From positions 481,390 to 541,082 of the forward strand of contig NMRA01000300.1 in assembly GCA_002633005.1 (NCBI GenBank): a DNA stretch of 59,693 nucleotides, given 5' to 3'. The stretch's first letter is position 1; every line of letters starts with the position of its first letter. A program made the translations under genes and the position numbers. The notes beneath the pieces were generated by a model. The model was not told the DNA's origin and made no database searches. It saw only the letters and a list, made by a program, of their open reading frames with translations. The stretch is from Phoronis australis (Eukaryota > Phoronida > Phoronidae). Below are positions 20,695 through 32,782 of the stretch, in pieces.

Positions 20695-23442
20695 ATGTCA
20701 AAAAAACGGAAATCGACACAGTCGGAATTTTCAAGCCAAGGATCTGACCAGCCAGAAGGTGGGAACAGGCTTGGCAAGTCATCACGAAAATCGGGCGAAG
20801 ATCCGAACGATGTTTTACTGAAGAGTAGGGTGTCTGTATTTAAATGTAGGCCAGATAGAATAGAAAATCTAACACAAAGTATGCACGAAGCCAAGAACAG
20901 TGAAGAAAAGATGGAATGTTTAAGAAACTGTATTCGCAAAGAACTAGAGAAAAAACAAACCTTCTCCTACCAGCCAACAGGAATAGACCGTGTCTGTTCA
21001 CATCACATCATGTGGCTGACCCACAAAACTGAGCAATCAGAACACCAACAAACAAAGGATATATCGGAAGACCTGGAAAGCGAAGAGCAACATTTCCCCG
21101 GTGAGCGGAGACGTGGTAATGTTATTGTCTTCTATAAAGTCAACGATGAGAAAATACCTGAAATCTACCTTCTCTGCAATGGACAATCTTGGCGCTCCGT
21201 GGAATATTTGGTCGAACGTTCATTTCGAACCATGTGCTCAAAACATTTTCTAGACATCACGGATATTCGTTCACTGAAGACAGACAGTATCGCCGGACCG
21301 GATATTCAGAATGCGAGTGAGGTCAGGCCTGGCGCTCGTGTAACTTTCCACTCTCAAAATTTCTTGGAAAAGATAGTAAAGAATGTGTCAGGCGTAGTAA
21401 AGCACAATACAGCACTGGAGAAATTCGTCTATCCTACTGCAAGAGAGAACGAGAAAATAAAGCTTGATATAGGTCAAAGCAATGTAAAGTTCGGTAAAAC
21501 GTTCACTTACAACCAATGGTCACAAATATTAGACATATTATCAGACACATGCCGGCTCAATGATGACACGGATATCCCCAATGTAATATCACAGTTAGAC
21601 AACATACAAGAAATTTACGATGATAATCTGATGGATAGTCTGGACAACGAAATGTCGCAGCGAATCACGGAAATGGTGGTTAACGACGAATCTTCTGCTG
21701 ATTTTTATCTAAGTCACAAGAGTGACGATTTTAGTTCCTCGGCTTTTTTTGTTATTGGCACGAAATTTAAAGAATTTGAAAAATTCAAAATTGTTCCGAC
21801 GTTGCATGATGTCGCAAAAGCACTTAAAGACAATTTGTCCATTGGGGATCTGAGAAAATGTCTGGGAGAGGGGAAAATTGAATTGAAATATCGGTCTGTT
21901 GACAAGTTTCAAACTTCAGATCTGCAATCATATGTTCATGGCTGCTTGAATGTTGATGGAAGTGTTTATTACAAAGTACGCCAAAAGTGGTACAAATTAA
22001 AGACTTCTTTTTTCAAATCCATTGACAGAAATTTTACACTGATGGTAAACAATCTGTACATCCGTGAAGACGAGAAGCCGGTTGTGGAACTACTCAAGTA
22101 CCCTTGGCAAAGAGGTGACGGGAGACCGACATTTGACAAAGAAAGGATTAAAGAAATGCTACGTATTTCTGATAAAACCGTTGAAGGTCTAATGGAAATC
22201 TTATTAGATCCAGTTAATGCAATTGATGACAAGGGTAAATTGTGTCTGACGCCCTCAAGCTTTTTATTACCAGAAACATCTGACCTATTAAAAAAGATAA
22301 AAGGTGAAGCAGCATGCCAAACAAAGCATAAAAAGAAGGCAAAAGGCCCACGCCCTGACGACACCATTGTTGGTCAAAAAGCAGTCAAACCAGGGGTTAA
22401 AAAAGTGGAGAAAGGTGAAGCAAGACGCGAACCTACGTCTTCTTTCCGAGATATTCTTTGGAAAATGAAGAACGACCAACTAAGTGAGGAAGACGCAGTG
22501 GCCATTCGATTTCAGTTAAACAAGGTACCAATCTGCTGCTATTCGAATGGAGAACATTATACAGTCGCCAATCCGATATTAACGGAAAATTTGCAGCTCC
22601 GCATTCAAGAGTTGGACGAATCGTTAAGAGAGGAACGTGTTACAAATGTTCTGAAAAGTTTCATGTATCTGAAGGAAGGTGAATATAATGAATTGTACTT
22701 GCTTGAAGACGTCCCAGGTTTTATCATTATACCCGGTGACAGGGTACTTGTAAACCGCGTAGAATTGTTTGACGTGCTAGTTCACAAGAAAGACGGAAAC
22801 AAAACATTCCTATTCCACAACAAAGAAGGTTTTCACCATTCAACCCGTGACGCCTGCGCGCAAATACGGGACGCGGCACAGCTGCTGTGGCATGACTTCG
22901 TTAACGAGAAAAAGACGCACGCGGAATTGTTTTTTAAGGAGGCCACTTCCGAGAAGGTGAACTCTCCTTACCGAAATATGATCAGGGATCAATTAGAGAA
23001 ACTTGGGAAAGATCCATTTCTTCGTTTGTTTGGGGACGACGTCACTTTGATATTTGTTCTGGGGTTCGTGGATTCTAAACGCGATAAACTGCAGTTTGAC
23101 TTCAAGCCCTTGGACCCCTCTCTCTTCAGGACTGAAGGCAGAGATATTTTGCAAGAACTAAAAAGGGCAAAGTTTGTTGGTCCTGATGGATATCTGACCG
23201 ACAAGATGATCGAAATATCGAGTGAGGAAAAATTTATGGAGGTTTGTAAAAAGAATAACATGTTAACTCAGTCGCAAAAACGCAGAAAAGATGCTTATGA
23301 TGTTTTAACGAAGCACGGTAAATGTTCAATTTCTACAATTGCTAAGCAAGAGCTGCTGTCGTTGGATAATGGATTTTCAAGATATCAACGGGGAGGGAAA
23401 AGAAACTTTGAGCTACGGATTGTCCAGCTGAAGTCCAAGTAG
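20695..23442 (+). CDS. TIGR04141/DUF6119-like protein, 915 aa
   Basis: A single uninterrupted ATG frame, by far the longest in the window. Residues 1-135 are charged and probably disordered. From about 140 a folded region begins with NVIVFYKV, IYLLCNGQSWRSVEYLVERS and DIRSLKTDSIAG, like the fGyGR..ie..FGlr..RSlD segment of TIGR04141/DUF6119 proteins. The family's Y.L..G.WY.i...F motif appears at 424-440 (VYYKVRQKWYKLKTSFF). A Lys-rich linker follows (about 535-580). The conserved EGEYN lies at 661-665, then the VELFDVLVHKKD segment (689-700) and an AQIRDAAQLLWHDF helix where bacterial members have the HVK/LSHLFxQG region. LIFVLGFVD (785-793) matches the late beta-strand. Family members are usually about 550 aa; this one has extra N-terminal, linker and C-terminal parts. 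No transmembrane segment or signal peptide is evident. The family's biochemical role is unknown to me. The frame stays open 54 bp upstream to a stop at 20638-20640, so a spliced upstream coding exon is possible. The nearest AATAAA downstream is at 24250-24255. Confidence 0.65.
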   Translation: MSKKRKSTQSEFSSQGSDQPEGGNRLGKSSRKSGEDPNDVLLKSRVSVFKCRPDRIENLTQSMHEAKNSEEKMECLRNCIRKELEKKQTFSYQPTGIDRVCSHHIMWLTHKTEQSEHQQTKDISEDLESEEQHFPGERRRGNVIVFYKVNDEKIPEIYLLCNGQSWRSVEYLVERSFRTMCSKHFLDITDIRSLKTDSIAGPDIQNASEVRPGARVTFHSQNFLEKIVKNVSGVVKHNTALEKFVYPTARENEKIKLDIGQSNVKFGKTFTYNQWSQILDILSDTCRLNDDTDIPNVISQLDNIQEIYDDNLMDSLDNEMSQRITEMVVNDESSADFYLSHKSDDFSSSAFFVIGTKFKEFEKFKIVPTLHDVAKALKDNLSIGDLRKCLGEGKIELKYRSVDKFQTSDLQSYVHGCLNVDGSVYYKVRQKWYKLKTSFFKSIDRNFTLMVNNLYIREDEKPVVELLKYPWQRGDGRPTFDKERIKEMLRISDKTVEGLMEILLDPVNAIDDKGKLCLTPSSFLLPETSDLLKKIKGEAACQTKHKKKAKGPRPDDTIVGQKAVKPGVKKVEKGEARREPTSSFRDILWKMKNDQLSEEDAVAIRFQLNKVPICCYSNGEHYTVANPILTENLQLRIQELDESLREERVTNVLKSFMYLKEGEYNELYLLEDVPGFIIIPGDRVLVNRVELFDVLVHKKDGNKTFLFHNKEGFHHSTRDACAQIRDAAQLLWHDFVNEKKTHAELFFKEATSEKVNSPYRNMIRDQLEKLGKDPFLRLFGDDVTLIFVLGFVDSKRDKLQFDFKPLDPSLFRTEGRDILQELKRAKFVGPDGYLTDKMIEISSEEKFMEVCKKNNMLTQSQKRRKDAYDVLTKHGKCSISTIAKQELLSLDNGFSRYQRGGKRNFELRIVQLKSK

Positions 23443-23499
23443 TCAAAGAACCTCTCGAGCAGATCGTTAGATGCAACTCAAACAGCATCAGTGATATCA

Positions 23500-23715
23500 C
23501 CTTGGCTGCCGCAAAAAATTAAAATAGCAAGAGCGTAGGGAAATGTTGAGTTTATTAATTAACTCCGGCAATTAACATTATACAACGGAAACAAGATTTG
23601 AATGTGTGCAGTTTTAGTGTGTTTGGGGGGGGGGCTAAGTATAGTCTCTCCCGCGATATCCCAGGCGACCGGCAGTGGCGCTGCGCACTACGACTCCGTT
23701 TCCGTCGTCTGCTCA
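23500..23715 (+). mobile_element. 5' half of a split hAT-like element
   Basis: Matches about the first 280 bp of the 7406-8393 element, from CCTTGGCTGCCGCAAAA through the G-run and GGCGACCGGCAGTGGCGCTG to GTTTCCGTCGTCTGCTC, where it stops. It starts about 60 bp after the stop codon of the large gene and probably lies in its 3' untranslated region. Confidence 0.75.
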
Positions 23716-26585
23716 TTATCAGCAAATTGAAACCGTGAACTGCGCATGAGCGAAAATCACTCAGTCAGCCCCCTCCAGGATACATGGGATTTGCAGAAAA
23801 CACAGCGTGGGGTCTTATTTATGAACCAATCACATTTGCTGATAGCACATAACATAGATAAGTATTGAAAACGTGGCCAAGTTTCAGCAGAATTGGAAAA
23901 AAAATATTACGTTTAACATGGTATGGCCAAAGTTTCGGCTTATTTTGTCGCTTCGATCAGTGGAATCACCGCTGAAAACCCGAAAGGGCATGTGAGAAAA
24001 CGATAATTTTCGACCAAGCCTTTCATGTGCGGTTAGGTGCCGATAGACCCAACAGATTTCAGTGTAATCAAGATTGAAATGTAGGAGTTTGAAAAAATTA
24101 GACAAAATTTTGTATTTATAATGGGGTGGCCCTAAATTGCCAATTTTGGCCTTTTGATATCAGTTTATTTTATCATAGACTATCATCAATGGGTCTAGTT
24201 AATTCGAACTTTTTGGTTCAATCACTGGTAATATTCATACCAGAATAGTAATAAACGTTTGCTTTATATATAACAGTTTGATTTCAATGCTCTTAGTTGT
24301 GCGTACAGCAGGGATTGGCCCTTGACCGGCCTATGAGAGCTAACATTAAACACTGAAACCAAAGTACACGTAGCTATGCCAGGAAAACTCACCTGAGCTG
24401 TTTACGATCCACTTCAGAGAAAAAGACGTCTTTGTACCTAATAAGAATTTGTGTCCGAGTTCTTCGGGCATGGTTTAAAATTGAAAGGAGTCATTACAAG
24501 TTGAATTTATGAGAATTGTATTGTTGCATTGCGAAAAACTAGTCGATTGAGGTAGTGCGAGATAAGGCAACGAGTAAAAGGACAGCTTTGACTTGCTTAC
24601 GAGTGGTGACTGATGGTATTGGCCAGACATCTGTATTAATATGTTTTGTCTTTCCTTTTTAACGGAATATATTTGAACTTTGGTAATTTTGGGCTACGTA
24701 GAACAACCTTCCTGGTGCTTCTGTCAAGTAGACACGCGGAGTGTGAGCGCTAACTGGTCCATAGACTCTATTCACGCGGCGGACATTAAAATCCAAAGCG
24801 AGGCTCACTGCGATAAACAAAGCGAAAGTAGACATTGCGTGAGTTAAATAGCCGGTCTTTCGAGTCCAACCTGGATATTGAATTTTAATGATGTGTCGAC
24901 AATTAAACCACACAGACGTAGAAAATTACATTAGAGAACAAGTTAAGACGCCAGAGAGTTGTCTGACGAAAGGGTTTAATTTTTTTCGGAAAACTAGGTT
25001 CGAAACATGAAAAGTAAATATGACCAAATTGCGGCGATCGTATTGTTACGGATTAGATATTATGCTGAATGCAGGGTTACGCTTTTTCTTGTAAACTGTT
25101 GATCAAAATACTTTCTACGCGGACCCCCCCAGGTCATCTGCTCGTATTGTTGACGAGTTGCAGACATATTCGACAGTGGTGGCTGTCATGTGCAATTAGT
25201 CACATCTGGTTTAATTTGTTTATCAAGAATATCAACATCAAGCATAGCCTGATCCTATGCACTCACTGGAACTAATAGTTGATTTGTCATTGATCTGAAA
25301 GAATAATTGATATTATTAAATATATTTTATTAAAATAATAAACCAGGCTCGTAATTGAAAATAAATATTATTTGACCATCAATTCTGCTTTCTTGGTTGT
25401 AATAATTCTTACGTCTATTTCATGTGTTAGATTTCAAACATCAATCTGGACCAAGTTGAATTTTAAAATTAAAACACCTAATTCGTTCGTCCAAAACATA
25501 ACCTCGTTTTAGAACTCAATTTCAGTTAACTGGACAATGCAATCATAGTTATCATGTTTCTGCAGGAACCTCGTTCATCCGAGGGGAAAGGTGTCAGTGC
25601 CTACTGAGAGGCGATTTTTTCGCTGAGTGAGGGCGGGAACTGACTGCCTCGCGATCACCATCAATAGCACCCTTTTGTGCTCTTAAAAATTGTCACCTGT
25701 GTGGTTACACGTGATGTGAACTCAGAGAGATTTTTCACTAGGGGAATTTTTATGCCTCGTGGGGGGAATTTCGCGTGATATTTCAATATTTTTGAGAGGG
25801 AAATAGGGCCGATATTGGGCCCCAAATTTGAGGGATTGAGGGCCCTGTTCTTTTTGGAAAGAAAAATTATAATGTTTCAACCCGTAGCAGGGGCGGATCC
25901 AGGATTTTGAGTTAGGGGGGGCAGGGCACAGGAATAAGCAGCATTTCGGCAGATGCGCGCGCCCAGCCTAAAATCTGGGGATGCAGGGGTCTTGAATTCT
26001 TGGGCTTGCGGACCTGTTGACTAAAACAAAACGGTAAACGGGGTTCATTCAGCGCCTATGCGTTGTTTATTCACCCCCCAAGACCCCTTGGTTGCGCACG
26101 TGTGCTGTCAGCAATTCGCGGCACCCGAACTCAAAAATGGGATTTGATACAATTTTAGGGGGGCCATGCCCCCTCCCCCCTTAAATCCGTAGTCATGAAA
26201 ATACAGCCTGGCTGGCCGCATTCTCCGGTCGGATGCTTGACAACTGACCAAGATGTGACAAAGTGATCTAACTTGTCGAAAACATTTATTTTACACGGCC
26301 ATATTTTGCTTCGTCGCGGCGTATGGCAACGACCCAACGCTTCCGAATCTCAACGTCTTTAGAGATTGTAAAGCAGACAGTTGCGTGTCCTTATTTTTTT
26401 AGACGTTCGCGGAACAACACGGAATGAAACACAGACTCCTATGCCGATAAGCTAACAGAGCTATCGTAGCGAGCCTCGTTTCGGAACGCGCCTCCTGTTG
26501 GCGTGACTAGGGTCTATAATCGATGACCTAGTTTACGCAGAGAACCTTGCGGATGACCTACTTTACGTATTGCTGGTAATGTTCA
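23716..26585. mobile_element. 2.87-kb insertion splitting the element
   Basis: The sequence lies exactly between the point where the 23.5 kb copy stops and the point where the 26.6 kb copy resumes the same consensus (GTCTGCTC / CACTGTGCAATG). Its ends are ATTATCAGCAA at the left and, reversed, ATTACCAGCAA at the right, a candidate 11-bp inverted repeat. The inside is AT-rich with no coding frame I recognise and carries its own nested miniature element (25888-26187). The insertion hypothesis rests on this clean split; the type of element is unknown. Confidence 0.45.
25888..26187. mobile_element. Miniature hAT-like element, GGCGGATCCAGG family
   Basis: Starts CAGGGGCGGATCCAGGATTT and is closest to the 2.0 kb copy (shared TTGTTTATTCACCCC-like and TTTTAGGGGGGCCATG blocks). 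It is flanked by exact CGTAG duplications (25883-25887 and 26188-26192). The right end lacks the usual CGCCACTG, so it is slightly truncated. Confidence 0.75.
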
Positions 26586-27218
26586 CTGTGCAATGAAGAA
26601 AATTACTTCATTTTTTTAACGAAAATGGAATCTGAGTAGAATCTGCTGGTAAGATGTAAATTTTAATCGAAGCCTTAGTGAATCACTCAGAAACTCATAA
26701 TTCTCTCTTTGTCAAACCTTAACTTAAGGCAATATCCAAAGCAATCGCGTCATTAATGCCAATACAAAAAAACGGATTTTGTCTTTTGGGCAATTGGAGA
26801 CTATTTTTAAGTACAACAAATTTGTTACGAACCGATTAGATAAAATAGAAAAAACGTAATAAGCATTACAAAAAGAAATAGGTTTCGCGCGCAAACGCCG
26901 TGGATCATAAACAAGAAGGTCTCTTACTAGTAAATCGAGAGTAAAATTGTGGTGGTGTAGTGGTAAAGCACGCGCGCTCTATCCGTAAGGTCGTGAGTTC
27001 GAGTCTGTGGTAATTGCTGTTTTTCATGTTTGACACGTTCTCCGTGTTTTTTTGGATAATACTTCAGGAATCAAGGAAAATGCTTGATTTGCCGAGGAAA
27101 ACACAGAATTTTTTTTCTGACCTCCCCCATTCGGTGCTATGCGCATCTAATCATGCTTTGCGCAAATGTTTTCAGACAAAATGTTGCCCCCCCTTGTGAT
27201 ATCCTAGATCCGCCACTG
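26586..27218 (+). mobile_element. 3' half of a split hAT-like element
   Basis: Resumes at CACTGTGCAATGAAG and continues colinearly with 7706-8393 to CCTAGATCCGCCACTG, including the tRNA-like segment. Together with 23500-23715 it reconstitutes the order of the complete element at 7.4 kb. Confidence 0.8.
26952..27005 (+). other. tRNA-derived segment (A and B boxes), copy 2
   Basis: A box TGGTGTAGTGG at 26953-26963 and B box GTTCGAGTC at 26997-27005, inside the 3' half-element. A TTTTTTT run follows near 27047. Confidence 0.6.
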
Positions 27219-27947
27219 TATCAGGTTAGGTAAAATAGTACAAATGTAGGACAGAGTATGACTGCCTGGCGATATTGTTTAACCTGGCTTGGTCACATTT
27301 AGCTTTAAAAGGTGAGGTACCAGCACTTTCATCAATTATAATCGTTGCAGCTACCCCTTGTTATCCAATTGTCTCCTTGCGTCTTACATGTTACAGACAG
27401 TCAATCCTAGAACCATTCTCCAATGCAATGCAGCGCGTACCATAACCCCGCTTTGGGGGTCTGTTTAAGTATTGCCTCAGAGTGTAGTCGCAAAATTTGA
27501 GTAGCTTTCTTTGCAAGGACATTACAGTTTAAGGTTGGAATTCACGAAAATTTGATCTATCTTCTCTCCAAATTGACAAACAGATAATGTTCACGTCTGA
27601 TTACTCGTGCGGCATCCGTCGGATTTTACGAAGATTTTAGTGGATTGTGTACTAAATATGATCTGTTCTAGCGTGGATGGATTCAAGAAATACACTCACA
27701 CACATGACTGCTTACGTACCTAATAAATACATAGAGTTTCAAAGAGTAGTGCACGGACGCATTTAGTTCGTCTTATGTGTTAATGATTGTGCTTTGAGGT
27801 GCTGCATCAGATTAATTTGGAAACCGATTGTCTACTTTTGTCCTGTGTCTTAAATTTGTTATAGATGTGTGGGATTGTGAATTGGATTTTAACGCAATTT
27901 ATTTCAGAGGAAACGAAATAATGCTCATTCAACATAACCCATATGTC
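27219..27947. other. No gene seen
   Basis: AT-rich, short frames only. Confidence 0.4.
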
Positions 27948-29220
27948 CGATTTCATAAATGCTGTTTAACAAAGCCAGGTTTAAGACTTAAACCTGGTCT
28001 TTCTAAACCTGGTGCAAATTTTTGCTTAGCTTGCATTTCACCAACGCGGTTTAAAGTCTGAAAACATGGTTTTGTTAGACCAGGGAGCGGGTTTAGTAAA
28101 ACCGGCTTTAAAGTATCCATGTCACCCTACTGTTTCGATCTGGATTAACCCAACAAAAATATTGAAATGCGTCAATGGAACCTTGATCCTGTGGGAATGA
28201 ATGGCACACAGTAGTAGAGACAGTGCAGACATTTGCAGAAAAGGTCTGAAAAGTTTTCTCTTGGGGAAAAACCAGTATTACAGGGAATAATAAAATTATC
28301 GCCAAGCCAAATCAACGTAAACAGCAGACTTGGAGGACACATTGGCCCAAACTGGTTGCACAGTACCCGCAATAAGGAAAATGCAACGACAAACAGTTCA
28401 AGTACATTTGGAAACACTGAAAAAATGAAGGCCAGAAAGAAAATTTCATTCGTGAAAAATTGTTCAGAAAAACAGTAAGGAATCTAGTGGTGGACCTTGG
28501 ACATCCTGATCTGCCCAACATTTTTCATTTTGTGATATCTGTGCCCAACACACGTACACACATTAAAGTACATGCCCACGATTAGCCGAAACATAATGAA
28601 TTTCCATTGAAAGATATTTCTGTGTCATTTTTACTATTTATTTTTCCCGCGGCCAAGTCCTCTTCCCAGTTTCCCTTAAATCCACCGCTATCACCAAAGG
28701 AGGTGGAACTCAGTCAGAATAACCATAGACGATGCCCTCGTTAACCACCTCAGTGCTTACCATAACATCCTGCTCGACCAGTCGTACTTCGGAGAGTCCG
28801 AGGGACACCCTGCAACACGTACCACTCTACGTTTAGGCTCGTGTCGTCGTAAAACTACAAACTGCAATGTTCATTGTCACTTTAAAATTGCGTCGGTAAT
28901 GGACACACCGCGGCGATATTCAGCTGCACGGTTAAGCACATGCATCGATATCACGCAAGTATTCTATGCTTATCAGTTTTAAACATGAGTCTGACCAGGT
29001 CTAAAGTTAAACCTGGTTTGAGATATTAAAACAAGTCTAAGTAATCTGCTTTACGTCGGTGAAATGAAAACTGACTTAGACCAGATCTAAACTGGAGTTC
29101 AACCAGGTGTTACTAGACCACTGGTCTACAAGTTAAACCACATTTATAAAATGCGGATTATCTTAAAATCTTGTCTTAGTCCAATTCTAACCTGATTTAA
29201 CTTAAGCCACCTTTCTCAAC
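27948..29220. mobile_element. Inverted-repeat element with CCAGGTTTAA ends
   Basis: The left end (TTTCATAAATGCTGTTTAAC, then CCAGGTTTAAGAC) is mirrored at the right by reversed TTTATAAATGTGGTTTAAC at about 29154 and GAGAAAGGTGGCTTAAG at 29220, with many CCTGGTTTAA or reversed copies inside both ends. The inside has no intact transposase. A partial relative lies at 56216-56540, sharing CTGGATTAACCCAACAAA and AATGGCACACAG blocks. Confidence 0.6.
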
Positions 29221-31060
29221 TCGGCTGCTATTGTATACGTATTTAGCATTTTAGAAATGATTTAGTTGGTTAGATTCTTAGTGTAAGTTTATAAATATAC
29301 ATAGATTGTTGACATGAATAATGTAACTTTATACTTTTACTTGTGTTGTAAAAAATACTAGAGACACTGTGTAGCTTTGTAGATAGTACCAGTTTTGCAA
29401 TAGAGTATGTTGACACTTTGAGGAGCACTTTGTGATGTTTCTTGGAGACATTTTATGCAATGCCACCGCACAAGTTGGGGTGACAGAATTGGATAGGTCG
29501 CATGCACCAAAGTAAGCGTCTCGTCTTGACGTGGCTGTAAGCTCAGCTGGGAGCTCACCGGTCTTAGGGCATAGGCGTAGTAATGCGGGCGGTGTAGGTG
29601 CATCTAGTAGCGGATTAACCATCAGGTGCCCCGAAAGGCCTCAAGACCAAAGGAAGATTTAGGCAAGACATAATCTTAGGGCGGGGTAAAACTTTCTGAC
29701 ACAAGTACAATTTATAAGAAACGAAGACAGCAATAGTCGCAGACGGAGTTACGAGCTCAGCTAACTTCCTCAAGTGAAGGTGGTCATTCGTCAGTGCAGA
29801 TGCAAACAAGCTCATGTTCAACGTCTCGCTTTACATCTAAATCGTCACCAAGATGAAAAACAGAAACACATGCCATGATTAGTTAAAATAATGAGCAAAT
29901 ACAATACAATAATATACATAGGAATAGATCAGCACAGCTGCATTGCACACTGAAACTTGCACAGCTGGTGTGGCCTAATGAGCTATGGAAACTGCCAGCA
30001 GGAAAGATACTTCACCGACAACACATGGCCGCCCCGAAATTTGCATTAGAACGAGGAAACATTTCATTGACTACTAGGCCTACACATTGCAATAGAAAAT
30101 CAATATGCGTATGCGTGTTTTTACAAATCTCCTTTAATCAAAATAAACCAGAAAAAAGTCATCACAACGCTTTCACACAGCCACCCAACGATTTGGCCGT
30201 CCCGGTTTACATGGAGAGAAGAGAGTGAGCCACCTAGTTTTGGAAATTAGACATATTTTCGTGTATATTATTGATGTCGGCAAGATGAACAATTTCAGGT
30301 CACGCATATACCGGTTTATCAAACTTATACACGTGGGAATTGCAGTCCACAGCACAGCACTAATACTTCGTTGGCATTGGAAGGACGAATAGATTTATGC
30401 ACCTGCGAAAAACTTGTAAAGAGTCAGAAAACAACAAATAACATGTGAAACTCCACTGGCAGGAAAACGAGGCAGCAAATGTGCCTGTCGGGTGTTTACA
30501 ACATTGTGGGTGAATACAGTGAGATTCGAGTGTCGCTGTGTAATACGGGACAGCACAATTACAATAACATCCGGTCAATACATGGCCATTTGAGTCTGCT
30601 AAGTGGAAGGCAAGAAGCGTGGCGACCTCTTCATGGGAACCTTGAGAATCCGGTGGATGATCAGCTGTCATGGTACCACCGTGAAAGAAAGGCGATTACA
30701 GTTGCCACCAAGTGAGACAACAAACGTTTTATCACCAAGAAATAGTCCGTATATTAAGTCTTTCTGCCGTTCTTGCAGGAGGAAAGTTGCCAAACTGTTA
30801 TTAAAATGTTCCGTTCTGCATACCAGGAGTTTTTCAACAAGAAATTTTTGGGTGTTACAATCTTGTTACGGTGTTTTACGGAAAGAAGTTACATATGTCC
30901 TAAATGAAAAGTTTAGTTCCTTAAAAGTGATGTGTTTCAGTAACTTTCTCTTTTTTCTCTGTAGTATTTACCTATGACTACTGTTGTCTGTGGTACTTAA
31001 GAAACCTTCTAAGTCAGAGTGTAAATGGTAAATAGAGTTAGGAGATACATTAGATTGGAA
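29221..31060. other. No gene seen
   Basis: Short overlapping frames on both strands (up to 124 codons near 30603) carry no recognisable domain or splice context. Confidence 0.4.
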
Positions 31061-31067
31061 GAAAAAA

Positions 31068-31640
31068 ATACACATTGTCTTACGAAATTACAAAGTACAA
31101 CATTAGATGGTTCCAATTTAGAAAATTACTCAGAATAATTGCAACAAATAATTTTTTAGTCAAAATCCAAGTTGGGGATTTTAATTTATGTACCTTTTGT
31201 AATTCAGCTCCAGAGACGCTGTCACACCTTTTTTGGGAGTGTTGTTCTCTACACGATTTTTGGAAGGAAATCAGAAAACTGCTTCAAAAGTGTCTCATTT
31301 AGCTTCCCAACTGTCTCTCTTACAAACGTGTTGTTCTTGGACTTCATGAGACGCATGATTTTCTATTTAACAATTTGCTATTACTAGCCAAACAGTATAT
31401 TTACAAGGAGAGATGTCACTTAATATTCACAAGTTTGATTCATATACTTATGAGTACTATAATGCTGAAAAACTAATTACATATAAAAAATTTGTGTATG
31501 ACAGCTTCTCTGCGAAATGAGAAACATTCATTGTTCTCTTTAACTTCATGTAGCAGTTGTTTTCTTTATACGAAATGCGAGAATGGTCTCTCTTGAGGTG
31601 TGCATGCTTGAATGAATGGATGATAAATAAAGCTTATTTT
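31068..31640 (+). pseudogene. L1-like LINE, 3' fragment
   Basis: One frame reads WFQFRKLLRIIATNNFLVKI then LCTFCNSAPETLSHLFWECC before stopping. This is the C-terminal zinc-binding region (CxxC...H....C) found downstream of reverse transcriptase in L1-type retrotransposons. Another frame continues with LLLLAKQYIYKERC, like the LLxxKxYIYxxRC motif near the end of ORF2. A frameshift thus separates the parts. It ends with GAATGAATGGATGATAAATAAAG, a likely 3' tail with AATAAA. 5' truncated, as is usual for LINE copies. Confidence 0.75.
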
Positions 31641-31649
31641 AGTTTATAG

Positions 31650-31812
31650 CTCAAGAAATCGTGCCATAAAAATGGTTAAACGGTGTTATTTCGACATCCG
31701 CTTATGTAGCTTATGCAGCTCAAGAAACCGTGCCATAAAAAATGGTGAAAGGGTGTTGTTATAGCGTGTGTTATTTCGACATCCGCTATGTAGCTTATGC
31801 AGCTCAAGAAGA
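31650..31812. repeat. Tandem duplication, about 77 bp unit
   Basis: AGCTCAAGAAA(T/C)CGTGCCATAAA, GGTGTT and TTATTTCGACATCCGCT..TATGTAGCTTATGC recur in sequence, two full copies and a third start. Confidence 0.75.
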
Positions 31813-32632
31813 ATATACCGTCATTTTTGGGAATCTCCGAAGACTAAAAGTGATGTCGAAAGGTGTAAATTATTGAACAAACCACACTGTGAACCGCCAC
31901 ACGAGCAGCTAAACTTGGCAGTGTTGCTTGATTACATGACTCCAAGACTAAACACAAATATATTTGTTTCAAGATACGTATTTTTCAGTGTTGTGGCTAC
32001 AGTGTAAGTCTACCTTATTTTGACTCCAGGGTTTCACTCTTCTAGCTGCCTCTGTCTGGGCATCTGCTGGACCCAGTACTAGTGGTAGTCCACGGAAATT
32101 GTTGTTTTTAAGGATATTTTTATTATTTTTTATTTATTTTGTCCAAATGGACATCATTTTGTTTCGTACGGTAGCAAAAGTGACTAACATTTTTCGTTAT
32201 TCATAAAATCATGTATATGTACCCGTATCTGAACTTCTCTCAAAATTGATAGATTCGATCGACACAGGAGGGGTAATGGATTTCCGAACTCAAAGCCTTG
32301 TTCGAGGTGTTGTCACGAAGAAATAAACAGTTAAATTACTCTTTGTTGAGAGCCTCTACTTGAGTGTTTACCTAAGCTATGAACCTGAGTTATTTAATCA
32401 AAATGTTTCGCTCGAAGATTAGAACATAAAGAGTGCTATCAACCCAACCTCCTTTACTCGGGAAATCCCATCTTGGCGAAACTTAGCAGACGGCGGAATA
32501 AAAATATCGTTAAATCTTCACTGATTTTGTTCAAAATATCCCAAAATCTGTGCCATATGAGGTCTACATATAACTATGACTTTAAGGTGCATACCCAGCT
32601 TTACGTGAACATCTCACATCGGTGGCCTTGTC
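31813..32632. other. No gene seen
   Basis: AT-rich; nothing recognised. Confidence 0.4.
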
Positions 32633-32782
32633 CAGTGGCGGATTTAGAGGGGGCCACGACCCCCCTAAAATTTTCCCATATTACATTTGGCAGTTCGCGG
32701 GTGCGAATGTCTGCAAAACAAAATCTTGGCTAATACTCTGCCCTGCTCCTACCCCCAACTCAAAATCCTGTATCCGAACTTG
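32633..32782. mobile_element. Miniature hAT-like element, reversed copy
   Basis: Starts CAGTGGCGGATTTAGAGGGG, carries the family's blocks in reverse (CCCTAAAATTTTCCCA, CCAACTCAAAATCCTGTATC), and is flanked by exact TTGTC duplications (32628-32632 and 32783-32787). Confidence 0.8.

Noticed and set aside
21969-22367. 132-codon minus-strand frame
   Set aside because: Antisense shadow of the 915-codon gene.
31075-31302. Independent zinc-finger gene
   Set aside because: The CxxC...H....C pattern and its flanks match the C-terminal end of L1-type ORF2, and a frameshift follows.
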